A stretch of DNA of 64,000 nucleotides from Micromonospora sp. NBC_01699. Lineage in GTDB: Bacteria; Actinomycetota; Actinomycetes; Mycobacteriales; Micromonosporaceae. Below the pieces are notes generated by a model. It made no database searches and was not told the DNA's origin. It saw only the letters and a program-made list of their open reading frames with translations. Position numbers and translations under genes: made by a program. The DNA is taken from positions 3,100,001-3,164,000 of the forward strand of contig NZ_CP109199.1 in NCBI RefSeq assembly GCF_036250065.1, given 5' to 3'. Of the stretch, positions 39,276-48,564 are shown one piece after another (position 1 is the stretch's first letter; every line of letters starts with the position of its first letter).

Positions 39276-41343
39276 CTCGCCGGCCCCGCCCGACGTACCG
39301 CCCCGGGGTCGGCTGTCCCGCTGGTGGCGGGCCGAGCTGGCAGCGCTGCTGGAGATCGTGGCGCTCTGCGGGCTGGTCGTCACCCAACCGCTGCTCGACG
39401 TCACCGGGCGCAGCCCCGACTTCTTCCTGTTCTACGGCGCCGGACCGGTCGAGGTCCTGCTGCTGGTGGCCGCCTTCACCGTCCCGCTGCCGCTGCTGGT
39501 CTGGGCGGTCGGCGCGTTCACCCGGCCGGTCGGGCCGGCGGTCCGGGCCGCCGTGCACACGGTCTCGGTCGGGCTGCTGCTCGCCGCGCTCGCGATCCAG
39601 GTCGGCAAGCACCTGCTGCCGTGGCGTGGACCGACCCTGGTGCTGGTCTCGCTGCTGGTCGGCACCGTCGGCGCGTACGCCCACCGGCGCTGGCGGGCCG
39701 CCGGCCAGCTGCTGCGGATCGCCTCGGTCGGGCCACTGGTGTTCGTCCTGCTCTTCGTCTTCGCCTCACCGGCCTCGGCGGTCGTGCTGCCGGCCGGGCG
39801 GGGCTCGGGCCCCGGCGCCGCCAACGGTGCGGCCAGTCATCCACCGGTGGTGATACTCGTCCTGGACGAGCTGCCGCTGGTCTCGCTGCTCGGCGACGAC
39901 GGCCGGGTCGACGCGTCGCGGTTCCCGAACTTCGCCGCGCTGGCCGGCGGATCGACCTGGTACCGCAACGCCACCGGGGTGAGCGGCTGGACCCCGTACG
40001 CGTTGCCGGCGATGCTCACCGGCCGCTACCCGTCGTCGGCCCGCGCCCCGCACTACTCGCAGTACCCGGACAACCTGTTCACGGCGCTGGGCGGGACGTA
40101 CGACCTGAGGGTGCAGGAGAGCATCAGCCAGCTCTGTCCGCCCAGCCTGTGTGCCGAGCGCACGGCACCGGCCAGCGGCGGCCTGCCGGAGCTGCTGCGG
40201 GAGAGCGCCGGACTGCTCCGCCAGATCGCCCTGCCGGTCGACGTGCCGGACGACCCGGAGTCGTCGTACCGGGAGGCCACCCGGCAGGAGGCGCAGATCG
40301 AGGAGCAGGAGGAGCAGCCGGGGCCGACCGACCCGAGGTTCGGGTGGGGCGCGCTGGACGCCAACCAGCCGGCCCGGTTCACCCGGTTCCTCGCCGACCT
40401 GCGTCCCGCCGACAAGCCCACCCTGCACTTCCTGCACCTGCTGATGCCGCACACGCCGTGGAGCTACCTGCCGTCCGGGATCCGGTACGACTCACCACCG
40501 GGCGTACCCAACGACGGTGACGGCTGGGTCGAACTCGCCCGCGAGCGCCACCTGCTGCAACTCGGCTACACCGACCGGTTGATCGGCGAGACGCTACGTA
40601 CCCTGCGGGAAACCGGTCTGTACGACGACGCCCTGGTGGTGGTGACCGCCGACCACGGCCTCAGCTTCACCCCCGGCGTGCAGGGCCGGGGCCGGGCGGC
40701 GATCGACCGGTCCCCCGGCGAGGTGGCCTGGGTGCCGCTGTTCGTCAAGGAACCGGGGCAGCGCGACGGTCGGGTCGACGACCGCAACTGGGAGCACGTC
40801 GACCTGCTGCCGACCATCGCCGACCGGGCCGGGGTGGAGGTCCCGTGGCCGGTGGAGGGCCTGGTCGCGCCGGGTGCCCGCCGGGAACGGTCGGAGAAGC
40901 GGTTCCACGACCAGCCGACGTTTCCCCTGCTACTTCCCGGCGACACCTTCGCCGACGTGATCAGCGGCGCGGCCCGGCCGGCACTGCGCGCGCCCCCGTC
41001 ACCGGAACTGGTCGGCCGTCGGGTCGCTGAGCTGTCGGTCAGCGACGACCGTACCGGGGTCAGCGTGACCGACCGGGCCGCCTTCGACGATGTCGACCCG
41101 GCCGGCGGCCGGTTGCCGGCGCTGGTCTGCGGCACCGTCCCGGCCTCGGTCCGTACCGGTGCCCGGATCGCGGTAGCGGTCAACGGTCGGATCGGGGCGG
41201 TTGTCCCGGTGGTCGACCCGGACAAGCGCGGTCGTCGCTTCGGTGCCCTGTTGAGCGATGAGTCGCTGTTCGTCCCCGGAGCGAACCGACTGGAGTTGTT
41301 CCTGGTCAGTGACGGGCAGACGTTACATCGGTTACACCTGTGA
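39268..41343 (+). CDS. Membrane-anchored sulfatase-fold hydrolase/transferase
   Basis: 691-residue protein with about four N-terminal membrane segments (residues about 25-170) and an extracytoplasmic alkaline-phosphatase-superfamily domain (about 190-560). Metal-binding elements are ILVLDELP and VVTADHGLSF. The nucleophile region reads SGWTPYALPAMLTGRYPS: a Thr replaces the Cys/Ser of true sulfatases, as in phosphoethanolamine transferases and LtaS-like enzymes. A second, beta-rich C-terminal domain follows. GTG start overlapping the methyltransferase by 8 bases. A transfer reaction on a lipid or glycan headgroup is more likely than sulfate hydrolysis (inference). Confidence 0.82.
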   Translation: MADSPAPPDVPPRGRLSRWWRAELAALLEIVALCGLVVTQPLLDVTGRSPDFFLFYGAGPVEVLLLVAAFTVPLPLLVWAVGAFTRPVGPAVRAAVHTVSVGLLLAALAIQVGKHLLPWRGPTLVLVSLLVGTVGAYAHRRWRAAGQLLRIASVGPLVFVLLFVFASPASAVVLPAGRGSGPGAANGAASHPPVVILVLDELPLVSLLGDDGRVDASRFPNFAALAGGSTWYRNATGVSGWTPYALPAMLTGRYPSSARAPHYSQYPDNLFTALGGTYDLRVQESISQLCPPSLCAERTAPASGGLPELLRESAGLLRQIALPVDVPDDPESSYREATRQEAQIEEQEEQPGPTDPRFGWGALDANQPARFTRFLADLRPADKPTLHFLHLLMPHTPWSYLPSGIRYDSPPGVPNDGDGWVELARERHLLQLGYTDRLIGETLRTLRETGLYDDALVVVTADHGLSFTPGVQGRGRAAIDRSPGEVAWVPLFVKEPGQRDGRVDDRNWEHVDLLPTIADRAGVEVPWPVEGLVAPGARRERSEKRFHDQPTFPLLLPGDTFADVISGAARPALRAPPSPELVGRRVAELSVSDDRTGVSVTDRAAFDDVDPAGGRLPALVCGTVPASVRTGARIAVAVNGRIGAVVPVVDPDKRGRRFGALLSDESLFVPGANRLELFLVSDGQTLHRLHL

Positions 41344-41498
41344 CGCGGTCGACATTCACCGGTGACAGTTTCGCAAGTGGGGTGACGGGTGACGCATCCC
41401 TCACCCCTCGACCATGGCCAGGTGTTGGTTCCGCGCCACGATTACCGTAGGAACAGAGGCAATTCAACGAAGATTTTGCCGCCGAAGCGAGGAACCAC

Positions 41499-42782
41499 AT
41501 GACGGATGTCAAGCTCGACCACCCCGGCGGGCAACTGTCTATGCCGGTGCGGCCCGCTGTCGAGGGCCCGTCCGGGATCGGCGTCGGCAAGCTGTTGGGC
41601 GAGACCGGGTACGTCACCTACGACCCTGGTTTCGTCAACACCGCCGCCTGCTCCTCGGAGATCACCTACATCGACGGGGACGCTGGGATTCTCCGCTACC
41701 GCGGGTACCCCATCGACCAGTTGGCGGAGAAGGCCTCGTTCCTGGAGGTCTCCTACCTGCTGATCTACGGCGAGCTGCCGACCGCCCAGCAGCTCACCGA
41801 GTTCAGCGAGTGGATCCGCCGGCACTCGCTGCTCCACGAAGAGATGCGGCGCTTCTTCGACGGGTTCCCGCGCGACGCGCACCCGATGGCGGTGCTCTCC
41901 TCGGCGGTGAGTGCCATCTCGACCTTCTACCAGGACAGCCTGGACCCGTTCGATCCCGAGCACGTCGAGATCTCCACCGTGCGCCTGATGGCCAAGGTGC
42001 CGACGATCGCGTCGTACGCGTACAAGAAGTCGATCGGCCAGGCGCAGCTCTATCCGGACAACTCGCTCGGGTACGTGGAGAACTTCCTGCGCCTGACGTT
42101 CGGCGTACCGGCCGAGGAGTACGAGGTCGACCCGGTGGTCGCCCGCGTGCTCGACATGCTGTTCGTGCTGCACGCCGACCACGAGCAGAACTGCTCCACC
42201 TCCACCGTCCGGCTGGTCGGCTCCAGCCAGGCCAACCTGTTCGCCTCGGTTTCGGCCGGGGTGAACGCGCTCTTCGGGCCCCTGCACGGCGGCGCGAACC
42301 AGGCGGTCCTGGAGATGCTTGAGGGCATCCGCGCCGACGGCGGGGACGTCAACGCCTTCGTGCGCCGGGTCAAGGCCAAGGAGCAGGGCGTCAAGCTGAT
42401 GGGCTTCGGCCACCGGGTCTACAAGAACTACGACCCGAGGGCGGCCATCGTCAAGAAGGCCGCGCAGGACGTACTGGCCCGGATGAACAAGCCGGACCCG
42501 CTGCTCGACCTCGCCCTGCAACTGGAGGAGATCGCGCTCGCCGACGACTTCTTCGTGTCCCGCCGGCTCTACCCGAACGTGGACTTCTACACCGGCCTGA
42601 TCTACAAGGCCATGGGGTTCCCGACGAAGATGTTCACCGTGCTCTTCGCACTCGGCCGGCTGCCCGGCTGGATCGCCCAGTGGCGCGAGATGATCTCCGA
42701 CCCGGAGACCAAGATCGGCCGCCCTCGGCAGCTCTACACCGGTGCCGGCGAGCGGGCGTTTCTCCCGGTCGACCAGCGCTGA
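41499..42782 (+). CDS. gltA: Citrate synthase (type II)
   Basis: 427-residue citrate synthase, condensing oxaloacetate and acetyl-CoA in the TCA cycle. The N-terminal GDAGILRYRGYPIDQLAEKA and the catalytic regions HADHEQNCSTSTVRLVGSS, GPLHGGANQAVLEML and MGFGHRVYKNYDPRA are all present, with the catalytic His residues in the last three. Full length for the hexameric type II family. ATG at 41499 after AGCGAGGAA. It stands alone and ends in a hairpin shared with the convergent glycosyltransferase. Confidence 0.97.
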   Translation: MTDVKLDHPGGQLSMPVRPAVEGPSGIGVGKLLGETGYVTYDPGFVNTAACSSEITYIDGDAGILRYRGYPIDQLAEKASFLEVSYLLIYGELPTAQQLTEFSEWIRRHSLLHEEMRRFFDGFPRDAHPMAVLSSAVSAISTFYQDSLDPFDPEHVEISTVRLMAKVPTIASYAYKKSIGQAQLYPDNSLGYVENFLRLTFGVPAEEYEVDPVVARVLDMLFVLHADHEQNCSTSTVRLVGSSQANLFASVSAGVNALFGPLHGGANQAVLEMLEGIRADGGDVNAFVRRVKAKEQGVKLMGFGHRVYKNYDPRAAIVKKAAQDVLARMNKPDPLLDLALQLEEIALADDFFVSRRLYPNVDFYTGLIYKAMGFPTKMFTVLFALGRLPGWIAQWREMISDPETKIGRPRQLYTGAGERAFLPVDQR

Positions 42783-42819
42783 ACGGCACCACCGGTACGA
42801 CTTACGAGCCGAGACACCA

Positions 42820-42853
42820 CCGGCCGCCGATGCCCGAGGGCGTCGGCGGCCGG
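42820..42853. terminator. Bidirectional hairpin between gltA and the glycosyltransferase
   Basis: 16-base arms (42820-42835 and 42838-42853) pair with a single G-U, giving a near-continuous GC-rich stem. It lies 38 bases after gltA and 23 bases after the convergent GT gene. Confidence 0.7.
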
Positions 42854-42876
42854 AGTCGTACGGGCTCGTTTGTCGG

Positions 42877-44307
42877 TCAGCGGGCGCCGACGGCGGCGAG
42901 CAGGTTCCCCGCCGGGATGTCCAGCACCGGGCGGCCGTGCGCCATCCGGTGCGCCGCCTGCTCGGTGGTGAACTCGGCGGCCCGGCCGATCGCCGTGGCG
43001 TACGTCGCCGAGGTGCGCTGGGCGATCGACGCCCAGCCGTAGTCGTCGGCCACCATCCGGCGGGCCCGGCGGGCCAGTTGCCGTGCCCGGTCACTGTCGA
43101 CCAGCAGGGCGTGTACGGCGTCCGCGAGCGCGTCCGGGTCCTTCGGCTCGAAGGTCATCCCGGTCACCCCGGTTTGGACGATCTCGGCCAGCCCACCGGT
43201 GGCGGCGACCGCCAGCGGGGCACCGGCCGCGGCACCCTCCAGCGCCACCATGCCGAACGGTTCGTAGATGCTCGGCACCGCGAAACAGTCCGACGCGGCC
43301 ATCATCGCCGGCAGGTCGGAACCACCGAGGAAGCCCGGCATGGTGACCGCGCCCCGTACCCCGTACCGGTCGATGTCGGCCTCCAGCTCACCCCGGTACG
43401 GTCCGTCGCCGGCGATCACCAGGCGCAGTCCGGGGTGTTCCCGGCGCAGCCGGGGCAGCCCGGCGATGAGGTGCTGGACGCCCTTCTCGTAGACCAGCCG
43501 GCCGGCGAAGGTGACCAGCGGTCCGTCCCCGGCGAAGCGCTTGCGGGCGGCGGCGACGGCGGCGGCACTGGCCTGCCAGCGGTGCGTCTCCACCCCGTTG
43601 GGTACGACGTCGATTTGGGTGGTGGGGAGGTTGAAGAGGTTGTTGACCTGGTCGCGCATGTAGCCGGAGCAGGTGATGACGCGGTCGGATTCGTGGCTGA
43701 GCCACCATTCCATGGAGTGGATGGAGCGGTTCATGTCGCCGGGGAGCCAGCCTTGGTGTCGGCCGGCTTCGGTGGCGTGGATGGTGGTGACGAGGGGGAT
43801 GTCGAGGTGTTCTTTGAGGTTGATGGCGGTGTGGGCGACGAGCCAGTCGTGGGCGTGGATGACGTCGTAGCCGGTGCTGGTGTTGTTGGCGCGGAGGGCG
43901 GCGCGGGTGAGGGTGTGGTTGAAGGCCATGGTCCAGGCGAGGAGGGAGTCGGTGGCGAGGGGGAAGGTGACGGGGTCTTCGGGGGCGCGGATGATGCGGA
44001 CGCCGTCGGCGTATTCCTCGTAGGGGGTGTTGTCGGCGTGGCGGGTGATGACGGTGACGTCGTGGCCGGCGGCGGCGAGGGCGACGGAGAGGGCGTGGAC
44101 GTGTCGGCCGAGTCCGCCGACGAGGACGGGTGGGTATTCCCAGGAGAGCATCAGAATCCGCTGCCGGGCCTCGACCGGACCGCCGGTGGCGGTCGGCAGC
44201 CCGTGCTGCGGGCGGGAGGTGGGGTTGGGGCGGCAGGGCAGGTCCTGACCGCTGGAACCGTTCGCGAGGTGCTCGCCGACCCGTCGGGTCGTCACATTCG
44301 TCTCCAT
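42877..44307 (-). CDS. GT4-family glycosyltransferase (GlgA/GlgM-like)
   Basis: 476-residue GT-B enzyme. N-terminal domain: ILMLSWEYPPVLVGGLGRHV and VIHAHDWLVAHTAI; C-terminal nucleotide-sugar domain: VTFAGRLVYEKGVQHLI, then the acidic EPFGMVALEGAAAG. The first motif is the one seen in actinobacterial alpha-glucan synthases (GlgM), so glycogen or alpha-glucan synthesis is plausible, not proven. The METNVTTRR start at 44307 has a weak ribosome-binding site, so the domain may start later (about 44149). Codon use shifts abruptly between about 43605 and 44160: Leu is CTC and Val GTC almost throughout, versus CTG/GTG elsewhere. Confidence 0.88.
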   Translation of the reverse strand: METNVTTRRVGEHLANGSSGQDLPCRPNPTSRPQHGLPTATGGPVEARQRILMLSWEYPPVLVGGLGRHVHALSVALAAAGHDVTVITRHADNTPYEEYADGVRIIRAPEDPVTFPLATDSLLAWTMAFNHTLTRAALRANNTSTGYDVIHAHDWLVAHTAINLKEHLDIPLVTTIHATEAGRHQGWLPGDMNRSIHSMEWWLSHESDRVITCSGYMRDQVNNLFNLPTTQIDVVPNGVETHRWQASAAAVAAARKRFAGDGPLVTFAGRLVYEKGVQHLIAGLPRLRREHPGLRLVIAGDGPYRGELEADIDRYGVRGAVTMPGFLGGSDLPAMMAASDCFAVPSIYEPFGMVALEGAAAGAPLAVAATGGLAEIVQTGVTGMTFEPKDPDALADAVHALLVDSDRARQLARRARRMVADDYGWASIAQRTSATYATAIGRAAEFTTEQAAHRMAHGRPVLDIPAGNLLAAVGAR

Positions 44308-44554
44308 CCGAGCGAGAGTGGGCACGCCGGCGCCGGTGCCGGCAGAAAGTAAGGGGGAGGGCGGCCGAACCGGCCGGGGTGGGCCGTCCCACCGCCACAC
44401 CGCGGAGCGCGACCCACGTACAAGGAAAGGGCACTCGGGCCGGATTCGCATCCCGAAAGGCCCGAAGGTGACCGATGACACCGCCGTACCGACCGCTCGT
44501 CCATCGGCCGGCTCCACAGTGGCCGGCGGCGGGGTCCGGACGGTCCGGGTCGGC

Positions 44555-46036
44555 TCAGCCGGGGTACGGCCACTCGTGCACCGGCTGGTTGCTGTGCATC
44601 AGCGGGATGTAGCGGCGCAGCACCTCGCACAGCGCGGCCGGGCGGTCAAGGCCGCCGGCCCGTTCGAGCTCGTGCAGCGTCGCCACCTGCCAGGTCGCCC
44701 CGTTGCGGCCGGTCAGGCAGCGCTGCTCGATGATGCCCAGCAGCCGCTCCGACTCGGCCGCTGCCAGCCCCCACCGGTCCAGGCCGGCGCGGGCCATCGG
44801 CAGCAGCCGGCGCAGCACCAGTTCGGTCACCGGCAGGTAGCCCAGACCGGGCCAGTAGACCTGGGCGGCGATGCCCTGCCGGGCGCAGGTGTGGAAGTTC
44901 TCCTCGGCGGCGCTGAACGACATCTGCGACCAGAGTGGCCGGTCGGACTCGGCCAGGCTGCGGACCAGCCCGAAGTAGAAGGCGGCGTTGGCGATGGTGT
45001 CGACCACCGTCGGTCCGGCCGGCAGCACCCGGTTCTCGACCCGCAGGTGCGGGCGCCCGTGGACCACGTCGTACACCGGGCGGTTCCAGCGGTAGACGGT
45101 GCCGTTGTGCAGCCGCAGCTCGGACAGGGCGGGAATGCCGCCTCGGGCGAGGGTGGCCGCCGGCTGCTCGGCGTCGCAGATCGGCAGCAGCGCGGGGAAG
45201 TAGCGGACGTTCTCCTCGAACAGGTCGAACACCGAGGTGATCCAGCGTTCCCCGAACCACACCCGAGGCCGTACGCCCTGGGCTTTGATCTCTTCCGGCC
45301 GGGTGTCGGTGGACTGTTCGAACAGCGGGATCCGGGTCTCCCGCCACAGTTCCCGGCCGAACAGGAACGGGGCGTTGGCGCCGAGCGCGATCTGGATCCC
45401 GGCGATCGCCTGGGCGGCGTTCCAGTACGCCGCGAACTGGCCCGGACTGACCTGCACGTGGAACTGGGTGCTGGTGCAGGCGGCCTCGGGGGTGATGGTG
45501 TCGGTGGTCGTCTCCAGCCGCTCCACCCCGGCGATCCGGATCGGCAGGTTCTCCCCCCGGGCGGCGAAGATCTGCTCGTTGAGCAGGGTGTAGCGGGGGT
45601 TCGCCGACAGCGCGTCGACGGTGAGGTGGTCGGTTCGCAGGGTGGGCAGGATGCCGATCATGACCAGCTGGGTGTCGACCGTACGGGCCTTCAGGTTCGC
45701 CGAGTTGAGGCTCGCCCGTACGTCGGCTTCGAAGTCGGCCGTGCCGGTTCCGGAGAGCTGGCGCGGCGCCACGTTGATCTCGACGTTGAACTGTCCCAGC
45801 TCGGTCTGGAACTGCGGGTCGGCGACCGCGGCGAGCACCTCGGCGTTGCGCATCGCCGGCAGCGAGTGCTCGTCGACCAGGTTGAGTTCGATCTCCATCC
45901 CGGTCAGTGGGCGCTCGACGTCGAACCGGGCCTCGCGCAGCATCTCGGCGAAGACGTCCAGGCAGTGCCGGATCTTCTCCCGGTACCGCGCGCGGTCCTC
46001 ACGCGTGAACGTCCGCGGGCCTACCTCTTCACCCAT
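44555..46036 (-). CDS. GCS2-family carboxylate-amine ligase (glutamate-cysteine ligase-like)
   Basis: 493-residue ATP-grasp-like ligase of the GCS2/YbdK family. Seen: TGMEIELNLVDEHSLPAM, QFNVEINVAPRQL, CTSTQFHVQVSPGQFAAYWN and RVENRVLPAGPTVVDTIANA, the glutamate- and ATP-binding regions. Mycothiol rather than glutathione is the main thiol in actinomycetes, so the real substrate may differ. ATG at 46036 with no strong Shine-Dalgarno. The preceding glycosyltransferase is on the same strand, 247 bases downstream. Confidence 0.83.
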   Translation of the reverse strand: MGEEVGPRTFTREDRARYREKIRHCLDVFAEMLREARFDVERPLTGMEIELNLVDEHSLPAMRNAEVLAAVADPQFQTELGQFNVEINVAPRQLSGTGTADFEADVRASLNSANLKARTVDTQLVMIGILPTLRTDHLTVDALSANPRYTLLNEQIFAARGENLPIRIAGVERLETTTDTITPEAACTSTQFHVQVSPGQFAAYWNAAQAIAGIQIALGANAPFLFGRELWRETRIPLFEQSTDTRPEEIKAQGVRPRVWFGERWITSVFDLFEENVRYFPALLPICDAEQPAATLARGGIPALSELRLHNGTVYRWNRPVYDVVHGRPHLRVENRVLPAGPTVVDTIANAAFYFGLVRSLAESDRPLWSQMSFSAAEENFHTCARQGIAAQVYWPGLGYLPVTELVLRRLLPMARAGLDRWGLAAAESERLLGIIEQRCLTGRNGATWQVATLHELERAGGLDRPAALCEVLRRYIPLMHSNQPVHEWPYPG

Positions 46037-46293
46037 CAGGTCACCATCCAGCTACTCCGAGTTGTTCCAACCTTGCACGGCCGGTGCCGCATGGGAAGTC
46101 CTCGATCGACGTCGTTCCCCGCACGGGCGGTGCTGACACACCCGGCGTCCGCCGCCCGTCGGTCCGTACGCCGCCCGTCGGTCGACGGGCAGGATCGGGG
46201 CGAGCACCGTCGGGTGGGCCCCGATCGGCGGTATCGCCGGGGAGCGGTCGCGGTGTCGCGTACGATCACGGGTCGGAAGCCGAAGGAGGGCCG
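46037..46293. other. Divergent intergenic region
   Basis: 257 bases without a gene between the GCS2 ligase and the DUF3817 protein. It contains a 15-base direct repeat (CGCCGCCCGTCGGTC at 46150-46164 and 46169-46183). Both promoters should be here; I see no clear consensus. Confidence 0.4.
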
Positions 46294-46629
46294 ATGCGGC
46301 GTACGGCGCAGAAACTGTTCGTGGTGGCCGCGATCGCGGAGGCGATCTCCTGGCTGGCGCTGCTGACCGGAATGATCTTCAAGTACGGTCCGACCGGGAA
46401 CGAGATCGGCGTACAGATCTTCGGCCCGATCCACGGCGGCCTGTTCGTCGCCTACGTCGGGCTGGTCCTGCTGGTCAGTCGCCTGGGCCGGTGGAGCTGG
46501 CTGGTGACGTTGGTGGCGCTGGCCTGCGCGGTGCCACCGCTGGCGACGCTCGGGTTCGAGCGCTGGGCCCGCCGCCGGGGCCTGCTGGCCGACCCCGCAC
46601 CGGCCCCGACCCCGGTGCCGGTGGCCTGA
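46294..46629 (+). CDS. DUF3817 small integral membrane protein
   Basis: 111 residues with three hydrophobic segments and the DUF3817 pattern: AIAEAISWLALLTGMIFKY, IFGPIHGGLFVAYVGLVLLV, then PPLATLGFERW at the end of the last helix. ATG at 46294 with a strong GAAGGAGGG 4 bases before it. The C-terminus is a short Pro/Ala tail. Function unknown; DUF3817 proteins are common in actinobacteria. Confidence 0.85.
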   Translation: MRRTAQKLFVVAAIAEAISWLALLTGMIFKYGPTGNEIGVQIFGPIHGGLFVAYVGLVLLVSRLGRWSWLVTLVALACAVPPLATLGFERWARRRGLLADPAPAPTPVPVA

Positions 46630-46693
46630 GCCGCCCGCGCCCCGCCGGTACGTGCCGGCTCGCCGACCGGCGCTCGGGTGGGTCGGCAACCGG

Positions 46694-47239
46694 TCAGGCG
46701 GCAACCACGGTGCAGGCGGCGATCGCGCCGATCAGCAGCAGCCCGACGATTGCCTGTAGCAGCAGCGCCGGTCCCAGGTGCGACCAGACGGTCGGCGGGC
46801 GTGGGGTGAGCAGTTGCGCGGTGGTCAGGTTGACGATCCGCTCCACCCTCGGTGCGAGCTGCGGATCCTTCTGCGGCCGGATGGTCACCTGGATGTGGTC
46901 GGCCGGTTCGATAGCGGTCTGCGGCAGGTGGCCGTGGATCTCCATCTCGCAGAGCACACCCTCGGAGTCCCGGATCCGCAGCGGCGTGACCAGGAACTCC
47001 GGGCCCTTGCGCAGTTCCTTCCAGCGACGCTGCGCCCCGGCCCCGGCGCCCGCGCGCAGCAGCGAGGCGAGCAGCAGCATCATCACCCGGAAGACCCCGG
47101 CCGTGGCGAGCACCGCGACGACGATGGGCTGTTGCACCCGCATCTCGCGTGAATAGCCGTCGAGCAACCGGATGACCCGGCCGGTGACGATCGGCCCCCG
47201 CCGGTACGTCACCCGCTCGGGATAGAGCTCGCTGTCCAT
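46694..47239 (-). CDS. Membrane protein of unknown function
   Basis: 181-residue protein with a membrane segment near residues 38-60 (IVVAVLATAGVFRVMMLLLA) and another at the C-terminus (GPALLLQAIVGLLLIGAIAA). Between them lies a soluble part with FLVTPLRIRDSEGVLCEME and DHIQVTIRPQKDP, probably a small beta domain. The ATG at 47239 is preceded by GGTGGTGAAA. It converges on the DUF3817 gene. I do not recognise the family. Confidence 0.6.
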   Translation of the reverse strand: MDSELYPERVTYRRGPIVTGRVIRLLDGYSREMRVQQPIVVAVLATAGVFRVMMLLLASLLRAGAGAGAQRRWKELRKGPEFLVTPLRIRDSEGVLCEMEIHGHLPQTAIEPADHIQVTIRPQKDPQLAPRVERIVNLTTAQLLTPRPPTVWSHLGPALLLQAIVGLLLIGAIAACTVVAA

Positions 47240-47439
47240 TTTCACCACCGAGAGTCCGCTTTGGTTCACGCATTGTATCTGTAGTGGGGGGTGGGCGGAA
47301 AGTGAGTGAATCGCGCGTCCGCGACCCGTACCGCCGCCGGCGTCCCCCGTGACGGGCAACGGGTGGGGCGGGTGGCCGCCAGGTGACAAGCCGGGCGGCG
47401 CGGGTATGCGAGGGGCGAGTTGGAGAGGGGTCGACCACC

Positions 47440-48564
47440 ATGGAGCTGTCCTTCCTGCGCCCGATCTACGCCCGACCCGGACCCTGGGCCTCGGTCTACC
47501 TGGATGCCTCACGCGACAGCCAGGACGCCCGGCCCGCACTGGACCTGCGCTGGCGCGCCCTGCGGGAGCGGCTGGCCGAGCAGCGGGCCGATCCGGCGAC
47601 GGTCGCGGCACTCGACAGCGTGGTACGCGGACACGACCCGATGGCCGGCGACTACGGCATCGCCGCCTTCGCCACCGACGGGGAGGTGGTGCTCACCGAG
47701 TACCTGTCCGCCCCGCCGCTGAGGGACATCGCCGCCAACGGCCCGCTGGCCCACACCATGCCGCTGCTCGCCCAGCGTGGCGAACAGGTGCCCTGGGTAC
47801 GCGTACTGGCCGACCGTACCGGCGCCAGTGTCGAGGGGGTCAGTGCCGGCGGGGTGGCCCGGCGCGCGGAGGTCGGCGGCGGCAACACCTTCCCGGTCCG
47901 CCGGGTCAAGCCCGGCGCCTGGTCGCAGGGGAACTTCCAACGGGCGGCGCTCACCGCGTGGAAGCGCAACGCCGGTGACGCGGCGGCGGCCACCGCCGAA
48001 CTAGCCGACCTGGTCGGCGCCGAGGTTGTCGTGGTGGCCGGAGACACGCAGGCCCGGCAGATGCTCGCCGCCCAGTTGCCGGCCCGCTGGCAGGACCGGA
48101 TAGTGCACACCGACGCGGGCTTCCGGGCCGCCGGCACCGACAACGCCGCGCTCGACGACGTGACCGTACAGGCCATCGCGGAGGTGGCGACCGCGCACGC
48201 CGACGCGGCCCTGGACAGGTTCGGCATGCAGGAGCAGATCGGCAACGGGCTGGACGCGGTGGTGACCGCGCTGCAACGCGGCCAGGTCGAGAACCTGCTA
48301 CTGGTCGACGACGCGTCCTCTACCGAGCAGCTGTGGGTCGGCTCGGAGCCGACCGAGATCGCCATCGGTCCGGAGCAGCTCACCGCCCTGTCGGTGGCCG
48401 ACCCGCAACCGGTACGGGCCGACGCGGCGCTGGTCCGGGCACTGGTCGGGACCGACGCCGGGCTGACCGTGCTCGGGCCGGACGAGGCGCCGGAGCTGCC
48501 CGACGGGGTGGGCGCGATCCTGCGGTACGCCGACGCCAGCACGCCGGGGCGCACCGATGGCTGA
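47440..48564 (+). CDS. baeRF2/Rv2629-like eRF1-fold protein
   Basis: 374-residue protein resembling the actinobacterial eRF1-like (baeRF family 2, Rv2629) group, related to the release factor/hibernation class. N-terminal domain: ASVYLDASRDSQDARPALDL and a WRALRERLAEQ helix; middle: GAEVVVVAGDTQARQMLAAQLP; C-terminal: GQVENLLLVDDASSTEQLWVG. ATG at 47440 with GGAGAGGGG upstream. It overlaps the TPP enzyme by 8 bases. A role at the ribosome is known for some relatives but is inferred here. Confidence 0.65.
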   Translation: MELSFLRPIYARPGPWASVYLDASRDSQDARPALDLRWRALRERLAEQRADPATVAALDSVVRGHDPMAGDYGIAAFATDGEVVLTEYLSAPPLRDIAANGPLAHTMPLLAQRGEQVPWVRVLADRTGASVEGVSAGGVARRAEVGGGNTFPVRRVKPGAWSQGNFQRAALTAWKRNAGDAAAATAELADLVGAEVVVVAGDTQARQMLAAQLPARWQDRIVHTDAGFRAAGTDNAALDDVTVQAIAEVATAHADAALDRFGMQEQIGNGLDAVVTALQRGQVENLLLVDDASSTEQLWVGSEPTEIAIGPEQLTALSVADPQPVRADAALVRALVGTDAGLTVLGPDEAPELPDGVGAILRYADASTPGRTDG

